From NCBI GenBank assembly GCA_035519675.1, contig DATIWB010000120.1, positions 1 to 64,000 on the forward strand: a stretch of DNA of 64,000 nt, given 5' to 3'. Within the stretch, counting starts at the first letter, position 1; the number at the start of each line of letters is the position of its first letter. Positions 57,527 to 64,000 of the stretch are shown here, piece by piece. The stretch comes from RPRB01 sp035519675. Lineage in GTDB: Bacteria; Myxococcota; Myxococcia; Myxococcales; Myxococcaceae. The notes beneath the pieces are model-generated. The model saw only the letters and a list, made by a program, of their open reading frames with translations, searched no databases and was not told the DNA's origin. A program made the position numbers and the translations under genes.

Positions 57527-59052
57527 CCGATCCCCTCCTCCACCTTGGTCGCCCTGGCGAGCTGCTTCAGCTGCTGGGCACGGAACTCGGGGCGGGCCTT
57601 GGGGAGGCCCTGCCACACCCCGGCCGCATCCCCCGTGCCCACCCCCTCGAAGAACTCTCGCATCCGCTCGAACCGCGCCTTGTTGCCGAGCGCCGCGTTC
57701 ACCACCTGCGCCAGCGAGCCCGCGCCGGCCGGGCCCATCAGAGAGCGCGCGGAGATGAGGTTGGTGAAGTACAGCGCGGGGATGGCCCGCTGCTTCGCCT
57801 CCTGCACCACCGGCGTCGTGCCGATGGCCAGGTCGGGGGTGAACTCGGCGAGCGCCGCCAGGTCCTGCTCCAGCGAGGCGCGGTACTGCACCCGGGTGCC
57901 CCGCCCCTCGAGCCAGAGGCGATCCGGCTCGGACCAGCGGGTGCGGGGGCAGGCGGTGCCCACGTAGCGCACGTCCGCACCGCTCTCCACCAGCAGCCGG
58001 GCGACGAGCAGCTCCGACCCCTCGTACCCCGACACCGTGATCCGCCCGCGGATGGGCTTGGCGGCGAGCGCCTGGTCGATGGCCGGGACCGCGGCGTTCT
58101 TCGCCGCGTCGATTCTCTCCCGGGGCACCCCGCAGGCCGTTCCGATGGCCTCGAGCCAGTCCGCCGTCCCGTCGCGGCCCACCGGCGCCGAGCCGACGAT
58201 GGCCCGCCCCGCCTGGTCGAACTCGCGGAACGCCGCAGTGTAGAAGGGGTGGATGGCCGCCACCACCGCGCAATCCAGCGCCGCGTAGAGCTCGCGCCAC
58301 TCCCGCGGCGGTACCACCGGGCCGGCGGCGAGGCCCATCGGCTCGAGCATCCGCGCGATGGACACCGGATCCACCGGGAACATCTCTCCCACCAGGGTCA
58401 CCGTGGGCTTGCCGCTCCTCGGGGCGCGCGGCGCCGCCACCGGGCCCTGCTCCGCCTCCTGGCGGGCGTACTGGAGCATCGCCCCGGAGAGCACGTCCTT
58501 CGCCTCGGCGTGGGTCGGGACGCCGAAGCCCGGCACGTCGATGCCGATGATCCGGACGCCGTTGATCTCCTTCGGCAGCAGGCGCAACGGCACCCCCGAC
58601 GCGGTCGGAACGCAGAGATTGGTGACGATGATCGCGTCGTAGTCCTCGGGCCTGGCCAGCTGGTACACGGCCTCGCGCAGATCCTCGAAGAGCTTCCCGG
58701 TGACCAGGGTCTCCGAGTTGAACGGCACGTAGCCCACCGTCCGCCGCGCCCCGTAGAAGTGCGAGGTGAAGGTCAGCCCGTAGACGCAGCAGGCCGAGCC
58801 GGAGAGCACGGTGGCGGTTCGCCGCATCCGCAGGCCCACCCGCAGCGAGCCGAACGCCGGACACATGCTCTGCGGCTGATCATGCGGGCCGACCGGGTAG
58901 TCCCTCGCGTACTGCTCGAGGGTCTCGCTCTTCCCCGCGGCGGCGGCGGCGGCGCGCAGGGTGTCCTTGCCACTGTGGCAGCCCGCGGTGCTCTCCCTGG
59001 CGAGGGGCGCTGAGGCGATCTGGCCGGTCCGCTCCATGTGGCTCGCCCTCAC
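57520..59052 (-). CDS. bchY: Chlorophyllide a reductase subunit Y
   Basis: 510 residues, alpha-type COR subunit. Cys ligands in QPQSMCPAFGSLRVGLRMRR, VLSGSACCVYGLTFTSHFYG and IVTNLCVPTASGVPLRLLP. Homologous to BchN/NifD. GTG 59052 overlaps the bchX stop (GTGA). The first ~45 residues before QYARDYPVG are Ala-rich and variable. Confidence 0.95.
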   Translation of the reverse strand: MRASHMERTGQIASAPLARESTAGCHSGKDTLRAAAAAAGKSETLEQYARDYPVGPHDQPQSMCPAFGSLRVGLRMRRTATVLSGSACCVYGLTFTSHFYGARRTVGYVPFNSETLVTGKLFEDLREAVYQLARPEDYDAIIVTNLCVPTASGVPLRLLPKEINGVRIIGIDVPGFGVPTHAEAKDVLSGAMLQYARQEAEQGPVAAPRAPRSGKPTVTLVGEMFPVDPVSIARMLEPMGLAAGPVVPPREWRELYAALDCAVVAAIHPFYTAAFREFDQAGRAIVGSAPVGRDGTADWLEAIGTACGVPRERIDAAKNAAVPAIDQALAAKPIRGRITVSGYEGSELLVARLLVESGADVRYVGTACPRTRWSEPDRLWLEGRGTRVQYRASLEQDLAALAEFTPDLAIGTTPVVQEAKQRAIPALYFTNLISARSLMGPAGAGSLAQVVNAALGNKARFERMREFFEGVGTGDAAGVWQGLPKARPEFRAQQLKQLARATKVEEGIGC

Positions 59053-60059
59053 ACGCCAGCGTCGTAGACGACTTCCAGCGACTTCTTCCGGGCCGCCGTG
59101 GGACCGCAGAGGTCCTCCAGCGTGGCGGGCTCGAGCACCACGTTGCGGCCCACCGCATCGCCCTTGAACAGCCCGAGCAGTCCATCCTGATCGAGCGGCG
59201 TCGGCGCGAGCGGCGGCGCCTCGGCCACGTTGGTCGCCAGCTCCTCGAAGAGCGGCGCCCAGCTGCCGCCGGGACGGCCGATGATCTCGTACTTGGCGCT
59301 CTTCCGCCGGATGTCCTCGTCGGCCGGGATGGCGGCCAGCACCGGGATGCCGACCTTCTCGGCGAAGGCGCGCGCCTCGCCGGTGCCGTCGTCCTTGTTG
59401 ATGACGATCCCCGCCACGCCCACGTGGCCGCCCAGCTTGCGGAAGTACTGGGTCGCCGAGCAGACGTTGTTCGCCACGTACAGCGATTGAAGGTCATTCG
59501 ACCCGACGACGATGACCTTCTGGCACATGTCCCGGGCGATCGGCAGACCGAAGCCGCCGCACACCACGTCGCCGAGGAAGTCGAGCAGCACGTAGTCGAA
59601 GCCCCAGTCGTTGAACCCGAGCTTCTCCAGGGTCTCGAAGCCGTGGATGATGCCCCGCCCGCCGCAGCCGCGGCCCACCTCCGGGCCGCCCAGCTCCATG
59701 GCGTAGACGCCGTCGCGCTTGAAGCAGACGTCGCCGATGGCCACCTCCTCGCCGGCGAGCTTCTTCCTCGCGGAGGTGTTGATGATGGTGGGGCAGGCCT
59801 TGCCGCCGAAGAGCAGAGAGGTGGTGTCGCTCTTCGGGTCGCAGCCGATGAGGAGCACCTTCTTGCCCTGCTGGGCCATCATGTAGCTGAGGTTGGCGAG
59901 GGTGAAGCTCTTGCCGATGCCGCCCTTGCCGTAGATGGCGATGATCTGCGTGGTCTTGCTCGGCGCGGCGGTCACCGGTGGCGCCGGTTCCACCGCGGCC
60001 TCCGCCCGGAGGCGCCGGTCCATCTCGGCGATGGGCCCTCTGACCGCGTCGGTGTTCAT
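59049..60059 (-). CDS. bchX: Chlorophyllide a reductase iron protein X
   Basis: 336 residues, NifH/BchL-like ATPase of COR. P-loop IAIYGKGGIGKSFTLANLSY, GCDPKSDTTSLLFGGKACPT, 4Fe-4S Cys in ELGGPEVGRGCGGRGIIHGF and LDFLGDVVCGGFGLPIARDM. N-terminal ~35 residues are a BchX-type extension. ATG 60059 overlaps the bchC stop (ATGA). Confidence 0.96.
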   Translation of the reverse strand: MNTDAVRGPIAEMDRRLRAEAAVEPAPPVTAAPSKTTQIIAIYGKGGIGKSFTLANLSYMMAQQGKKVLLIGCDPKSDTTSLLFGGKACPTIINTSARKKLAGEEVAIGDVCFKRDGVYAMELGGPEVGRGCGGRGIIHGFETLEKLGFNDWGFDYVLLDFLGDVVCGGFGLPIARDMCQKVIVVGSNDLQSLYVANNVCSATQYFRKLGGHVGVAGIVINKDDGTGEARAFAEKVGIPVLAAIPADEDIRRKSAKYEIIGRPGGSWAPLFEELATNVAEAPPLAPTPLDQDGLLGLFKGDAVGRNVVLEPATLEDLCGPTAARKKSLEVVYDAGV

Positions 60060-60991
60060 CGGCAGGCTCCCCAGTCGAGCAGCATCTTCAGGCACGTCGG
60101 ATCGGTGAACGCCGTCGCGTACGCCTCGGCGGCGTTGGCGAACGCAGTCCGGTGGGTGATCAGGTCGTCCAGCGAGAGCTTCTGTGCCGCGACCAGCGCG
60201 GTGACCGCGGCGAGATCCGTCGGCTGCCACTCGGCGGCGACGCGGATCCGCGCCTCCTTGATGAACGCCGCGGGGAAGGCGAAGGAGATGGTGTCGTAGA
60301 AGCCGGCCAGCACCAGCTCGCCGCCGCGGGCGAGACGGCCGATCAACCCGTCGACCAGGACGGCATCGCCGCTCACGTCGACGACGGTGCGGTAGTCACG
60401 CCGGGCGTCGTCCGCCGGGCAGAGAACCCGGTACCCCTGGGCGCCCCCGGCACGGACGGGGTTCGTCTCCCAGACCACCGGCGCGCCGCCCGAGCACACC
60501 GCCAGGCGGGCCATCAGACGGCCCAGCACGCCGTGGCCCACGATGAGCTCGGGCATCCGCCCATCGCCCCCGGCGATGGCGTGACGGGCGGTCGCCGCGA
60601 GCGCGAGCAGCACGCCCTTGTCGCCGAGGGTCTCGTCGATGCGCACCACCCGCGCCTCGGGGACGACGAGCCGCGAGGCCGCTCCGCCGAACAGCCCACG
60701 GACCTCGCCGAAGCAGCTCGCGCCGGGGACGAACACCCGGTCTCCGACACGGACCTTGCTCGAGCCCTCGGCGTGCACCACCCGGCCGACCGACTCGTAG
60801 CCAGGCACGAGCGGGTAGCCCATGCCGGGGAACGCCGGCATGCGGCCGCTCCAGAGGAGCCGCTCGGTGCCGGTGCTGATGCCGCTCCACTCGACCTGCA
60901 CCACCAGCTGGCCCGGGCCTGGAGACGGCAGCGCCAGGGTCCGCAGATGGAGTTCTCCCGGAGCAGCGATGACCACGGCGGTGGTATCCAT
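60056..60991 (-). CDS. bchC: Bacteriochlorophyllide a dehydrogenase
   Basis: 311 residues. NAD-dependent oxidation of the 3-hydroxyethyl group to acetyl. MDR-type fold: GISTGTERLLWSGRMPAFPG, PLVPGYESVGRVVHAEGSSK, ELIVGHGVLGRLMARLAVC and ELVLAGFYDTISFAFPAAF. First gene after the crtF-bchC promoter; the ATG is only about 3 nt from the predicted transcript start, so the message may be leaderless. Confidence 0.93.
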   Translation of the reverse strand: MDTTAVVIAAPGELHLRTLALPSPGPGQLVVQVEWSGISTGTERLLWSGRMPAFPGMGYPLVPGYESVGRVVHAEGSSKVRVGDRVFVPGASCFGEVRGLFGGAASRLVVPEARVVRIDETLGDKGVLLALAATARHAIAGGDGRMPELIVGHGVLGRLMARLAVCSGGAPVVWETNPVRAGGAQGYRVLCPADDARRDYRTVVDVSGDAVLVDGLIGRLARGGELVLAGFYDTISFAFPAAFIKEARIRVAAEWQPTDLAAVTALVAAQKLSLDDLITHRTAFANAAEAYATAFTDPTCLKMLLDWGACR

Positions 60992-61000
60992 CTGGCCGTC

Positions 61001-61028
61001 AATTTACTTAGACGATAGAGAGTGTCAA
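61001..61028 (-). promoter_or_regulatory. bchC promoter
   Basis: On the minus strand TTGACA (61028-61023) and TAAATT (61006-61001) with 16-bp spacing. The predicted start is near 60994 and the bchC ATG is at 60991. This gap is markedly AT-rich for this genome. Confidence 0.6.
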
Positions 61029-61040
61029 GCACAATTGACG
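61023..61040. promoter_or_regulatory. PpsR/CrtJ box at bchC promoter
   Basis: TGTCAAGCACAATTGACG: TGTC-N10-GACG, 7 of 8 to TGTC-N10-GACA. It overlaps the -35 hexamer (61023-61028), the expected position for a repressor. Shares TGTCAAGC with the crtE box. Confidence 0.7.
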
Positions 61041-61056
61041 GAGCACAATTGACGGA
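61029..61056. repeat. Exact 14-bp direct repeat in bchC promoter region
   Basis: GCACAATTGACGGA occurs at 61029-61042 and again at 61043-61056 with no gap. The first copy contributes the right half of the PpsR box; the second copy presents a further half-site GACG and an AATTGAC core. Confidence 0.8.
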
Positions 61057-61063
61057 CGGGCGT

Positions 61064-62227
61064 TCAGGGGACTTGCGCGACCAGGAGGCGGGTGAGCATC
61101 GGCCGTCGGGTGGGCCGGGATTCAGCCGTGGAGAATCCTGCCTGCCTGCAAAGCTCGGCGAGCTGCTCTGCGGTGCGTGGGCGGCCCTGCCCCATCGCCA
61201 GCAGGTAGAAGCCGAAGTAGGCATCGCCCATGCGCTCGGCGCCCGCGGTGCCCGCCATCGGCTCGGCGAGCAGCAGCACTCCGCCCGGAGCGAGCGCCTG
61301 GCGCACGGCGCGAAGGATGCTCAGCGCCTGGGCGTCGTCGTGGTCGTGGACGATGCGCACCAGCGAGATGATGTCTGCCCCCGGGGGCAGCGGGTGGCGG
61401 AACACGTCCCCGCCGATCACCGTCGACCGCCGCTCGAGCCCGGCCTGACCGAGCCGTACCCGGGCCCTCGCGGCGACCGGGGGCAAGTCGAAGAGCATCA
61501 GCGCGAGGCCGGGGAAGCGGAGCGCCGCCGCCTGGAGGAAGGCGCCCTCCCCTCCGCCCACGTCGAGCAGCGCCCGGTGCCGGCCGAGCGGGTAGGCCTC
61601 GAGGATGTCCTCGGCGATGAGCCCGAGCGAGCCGGCCATCAGCGTCGAGTAGCGGGCCACCAGCTCGTCGCTCGGCGCCAGCGCGCTCTTGCTGGCGTAG
61701 GTCCAGAACCGGCCGAGCTCGGTGTCGCGCCGTTCGCCGCGCAGGAGCGCCACCGGATCGGCCAGGTCGCGGTAGGCGAGCGCGTGGTGCTCCACCATCA
61801 GCGCCACCGCCGGGTTCCCGACCAGCGAAGCGCCGTGGACCCCGAGTCCGTACCGGCCGCGGCTGCGCCGCTCGGCGAGCTTCAGCGATGCCGCGGCGTC
61901 GAGCAGCCGCTGGGTCGCGTCCGCCGGGAGCGCCAGCCGCGGAGCGAGCTCGGTGCCGGTCTGCGGGCCGCCGGCGAGCGCCTCGAAGAGGCCCACCCGC
62001 ACCGACGCCTGCAGCACCTGCGAGTAGACGAACCCCGCGCAGAGGTCGAACAGCGCCAGCGTGCGGCGGCGGGCGATCCACCGGAACAGCGGGAACGCGG
62101 CCGCCCAGCGCTGGAACCGCGGGCTGGACAGCATCCGGTTCCGGAAGCGGAACCAGCGATCGGCGAGCGACTCCTCCCCTGCCGCCGCCGGTACCGCCTC
62201 CAGCCCCAGCTGGGGGCGCGCGGTCAC
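61064..62227 (-). CDS. crtF: Demethylspheroidene/rhodopin O-methyltransferase
   Basis: 387 residues. SAM methyltransferase of carotenoid synthesis in purple bacteria. C-terminal methyltransferase fold: ALLDVGGGEGAFLQAAALRF (motif I), LFDLPPVAARARVRL, RIVHDHDDAQALSIL and GGVLLLAEPMAGTAGAERMG. N-terminal dimerisation domain as in related plant-type O-methyltransferases. GTG 62227 overlaps the crtE stop (GTGA). Suggests spheroidene or spirilloxanthin-series carotenoids. Confidence 0.92.
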   Translation of the reverse strand: MTARPQLGLEAVPAAAGEESLADRWFRFRNRMLSSPRFQRWAAAFPLFRWIARRRTLALFDLCAGFVYSQVLQASVRVGLFEALAGGPQTGTELAPRLALPADATQRLLDAAASLKLAERRSRGRYGLGVHGASLVGNPAVALMVEHHALAYRDLADPVALLRGERRDTELGRFWTYASKSALAPSDELVARYSTLMAGSLGLIAEDILEAYPLGRHRALLDVGGGEGAFLQAAALRFPGLALMLFDLPPVAARARVRLGQAGLERRSTVIGGDVFRHPLPPGADIISLVRIVHDHDDAQALSILRAVRQALAPGGVLLLAEPMAGTAGAERMGDAYFGFYLLAMGQGRPRTAEQLAELCRQAGFSTAESRPTRRPMLTRLLVAQVP

Positions 62228-63084
62228 GCCGCGCTCTGCTTCAGCCCCTTGGGAATGAGCCGGTCGGCGGTCTGCATCACCAGCGCGCGCAGGGGCCCAG
62301 CGCCGGGACAGGCCGGGATCGATTCCACCGCTTCGGCGACACGCTGGCGGAGCCGCGCCACCGCGCCGTCCACGCCGAGCAGGGTCACCGCATTGATGCG
62401 CGCCAGGGCCGCGTCGCGCAGGGTGGGCTTGCCGACCTCGTGCGGCTCGGACAGCGCATCGAGCAGGTCGTCCGCGACCTGGTAGGCCTCGCCCAGCCGC
62501 TCGCCGACCACCGACCAGGCGCCCGGATCCGCACCCGCCGCGAGGGCGCCGCCCATCGTCGCCGCGGTGAACAGCGAGCCGGTCTTGGCGCGGTGGTACT
62601 CCTGGAGCGGAGCACCCGACTCGCTCTCCCAGGCCTGCCCGGCGCAGAGCCCGTGCGGGGCGCCGGCCGCGCGGCCGAGCAGGGCGAGCAGCGGGCCCAT
62701 CCGCGCCGGCACCGCCACCGCGGCGCGGGCGAGCGATTCGAAGGCCAGGACGATGAGCGCATCGCCGACCAGGACGGCCAGCGGCTCGCCGAAGACCCGG
62801 TGCACCGTGGGCTTGCCCCGGCGCAAGGGCGCGTCGTCGAAGCACGGCAAGTCGTCGTGGACCAGCGAGGCGCAGTGAAGCAGCTCGATGGCGGCGCCGG
62901 TGGCGTCCGACAGCTCGGGCACCTCGTCACCGCAGGCCGCCGCCACCGCCAGGCAGAGCCGGGGCCGGACGCGCGCCCCGCCCGGAAAGACGGCGTAGTG
63001 CAAGGCGTTCGCGAACTTCGGTGGGGCACCGTCCTGCGCGCTGCGTGTCGCCGCGGCAAGCGCGGCTTCGATCCGGCTTGTCAT
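62224..63084 (-). CDS. crtE: Geranylgeranyl pyrophosphate synthase
   Basis: 286 residues. Makes GGPP for carotenoids and for the bacteriochlorophyll tail. First Asp-rich motif HDDLPCFDDAPLRRGKPTVH, second QVADDLLDALSEPHEVGKPT. ATG 63084 has AAGGGG eight nt upstream; GTG 63090 is two codons earlier. First gene of the minus-strand crtEF-bchCXYZ-puf unit, behind a perfect PpsR-type box. Confidence 0.94.
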   Translation of the reverse strand: MTSRIEAALAAATRSAQDGAPPKFANALHYAVFPGGARVRPRLCLAVAAACGDEVPELSDATGAAIELLHCASLVHDDLPCFDDAPLRRGKPTVHRVFGEPLAVLVGDALIVLAFESLARAAVAVPARMGPLLALLGRAAGAPHGLCAGQAWESESGAPLQEYHRAKTGSLFTAATMGGALAAGADPGAWSVVGERLGEAYQVADDLLDALSEPHEVGKPTLRDAALARINAVTLLGVDGAVARLRQRVAEAVESIPACPGAGPLRALVMQTADRLIPKGLKQSAA

Positions 63085-63133
63085 TCCCACTGCCCCTTCC
63101 CTGGGGACACCGCCTGCACGCCGTCGGAATGGA

Positions 63134-63162
63134 TCCGTATGTCAAGCGATGATGACAGTCAA
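63134..63162 (-). promoter_or_regulatory. crtE promoter with overlapping PpsR/CrtJ box
   Basis: The plus strand at 63140-63157 reads TGTCAAGCGATGATGACA, an exact TGTC-N10-GACA palindrome. On the minus strand a -35-like TTGACT (63162-63157) and a weak -10 TACGGA (63139-63134) with 17-bp spacing flank it, so the box fills the spacer. The position fits direct repression of crtE by PpsR. Confidence 0.75.
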
Positions 63163-63223
63163 GACCATCACCGTAACTGGACACTCAGGAGCAGCTCGAC
63201 GAGGACGAGGGCCGAAGCGCCCA

Positions 63224-64000
63224 TCAGACGGTGCCTCCGGCGGTGACAGGTGAAGGCCCTGCAGTCGCAGGGTCCGCCGCCTCCAAGATGAGTCGGGTCA
63301 CGGTCCCGGGCTGCTCCTCGTGGAGCAGGTGTCCCGCGCCGCGGACGACCTCGACCCGCGCCCGGGGAATGGCGGCGGCCACGGTGTAGGCCTGGGCCAG
63401 GGGAACGGCACGGTCCTGGTCCCCGGCGACAAGGAGCAGCGGTCGGTCGAGCCGGGGCAGCGCGGCGAAGAGGGGCTCGAGGTCCCAGACGGCCAACATC
63501 CGCAGAACGCCGGCGACGTGGCCGGGGTTGGAGGCGAGGCGCCGATAGAAGTCCACGCCCCCGGGGTCGAGCTGCGAGCCGGTGCCCTGGACCACCCGCT
63601 CGACGTTCCGGGTGTTGCGGGCGCGGAGGGCGATGAGCCGCGGCGCCATGGCCGAGCGCGCCAGCAGCCGGGCCGCGGGCCCGAAGAGCGCAGTGCCCAC
63701 CCCCCGGAAGGGGACCATCGCCCCGGCCAGGGCGACCAGCTGCCTCGCCGGGAGCGCGCCGTGGAGCGCCATCTCGACCAGCAGCGCCGAGCCGGCCGAG
63801 TGGCCCACCGCGAGCTCCGGCCGGATCTCCAGCGCCGCCAGCAGCTCCTCCAGCGCGGCCGCGGTGTTGCGCAAGGTGGGCTCGAAGCGGTCCGGCATCC
63901 GCGAGAAGGCGTGGCCGGGGAGGTCCGGCGCCACGACGGTGAAGCGCCGGGCGAGGATTGGCATGAGCGCGCGGAATGAGTGGGTGGACGCACCGGTCCC
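63224..64000 (-). CDS. bchO: Mg-chelatase accessory alpha/beta hydrolase BchO (partial, 5' end outside window)
   Basis: Open to the window edge; 258 C-terminal codons are visible. The order GTGASTHSFRALMPILARRF then VVAPDLPGHAFSRMPD and the nucleophile elbow VGHSAGSALLVEM (GHSAG) identify BchO, the alpha/beta hydrolase that accompanies bchI and bchD. Catalytic His probably in GAGHLLHEEQPG. Its role in Mg-chelation is not settled. bchI and bchD would be expected just to the right. Confidence 0.9.
   Translation of the reverse strand, partial: GTGASTHSFRALMPILARRFTVVAPDLPGHAFSRMPDRFEPTLRNTAAALEELLAALEIRPELAVGHSAGSALLVEMALHGALPARQLVALAGAMVPFRGVGTALFGPAARLLARSAMAPRLIALRARNTRNVERVVQGTGSQLDPGGVDFYRRLASNPGHVAGVLRMLAVWDLEPLFAALPRLDRPLLLVAGDQDRAVPLAQAYTVAAAIPRARVEVVRGAGHLLHEEQPGTVTRLILEAADPATAGPSPVTAGGTV

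Overview
High-GC bacterial DNA of about 64 kb. The right half (about 32.5 kb to the right edge) is most of a purple-bacterial-type photosynthesis gene cluster (PGC) for an aerobic, bacteriochlorophyll-a, type-II reaction-centre phototroph. The left half is an ordinary chromosomal neighbourhood. A Pkn-type Ser/Thr kinase, a BTAD/SARP-like regulator, and the order 6S RNA - 5-formyl-THF cyclo-ligase - YmdB - TyrS all fit a myxobacterial (Myxococcota-like) host. Phototrophic Myxococcota with PGCs are known, but the phylum is inferred here from gene content and was not tested.

Left half. 0-6 kb: IS256 transposase remnant, protein kinase translationally coupled to a TPR protein, a strong 6S RNA candidate, folate cyclo-ligase, YmdB, TyrS, lipoprotein. 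6-14 kb: RlmE, BTAD regulator, small unknowns, and two lipid-metabolism transcription units (acyl-CoA dehydrogenase; SCP2 + CaiB/AMACR) that share one palindromic operator. 13.6-23.9 kb: receiver-domain protein, TatA, TPR + acyl-CoA synthetase pair, RpoH-like sigma factor with a structured leader, GlcD-type oxidase - SDR - FolE - QueD, MocR regulator. 24-32.4 kb: DoxX, EamA, thioesterase, haloperoxidase-like protein, ThDP lyase + isochorismatase-like pair, ATP-grasp-like protein, BI-1 protein.

PGC. Three transcription blocks are visible. (1) Minus strand, 46.8 to 32.5 kb: bchF-N-B-H-L-M-lhaA-puhA-puhB-puhC-orf101-acsF-puhE. (2) Plus strand, 47.1 to 51.8 kb: aerR-ppsR-bchG-bchP-small membrane protein. 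(3) Minus strand, 63.1 to 51.8 kb: crtE-crtF-bchC-X-Y-Z-(18-aa ORF)-pufQ-like-pufB-A-L-M-C-HiPIP. bchO enters from the right edge. Genes in these blocks are joined by thirteen 4-nt start/stop overlaps (ATGA or GTGA). PpsR/CrtJ-type boxes lie at the crtE promoter (exact TGTC-N10-GACA), the bchC promoter (7 of 8) and, more weakly, between bchF and aerR, so the PpsR/AerR pair encoded here probably controls the cluster. bchI, bchD and crtI/B/C/D are absent from the window and would be expected to its right.

The main unexplained structure is a family of 21-bp imperfect palindromes that sits just 3' of stop codons at four separate loci in the first 19 kb, in the same orientation relative to each gene, and was not noticed in the PGC.
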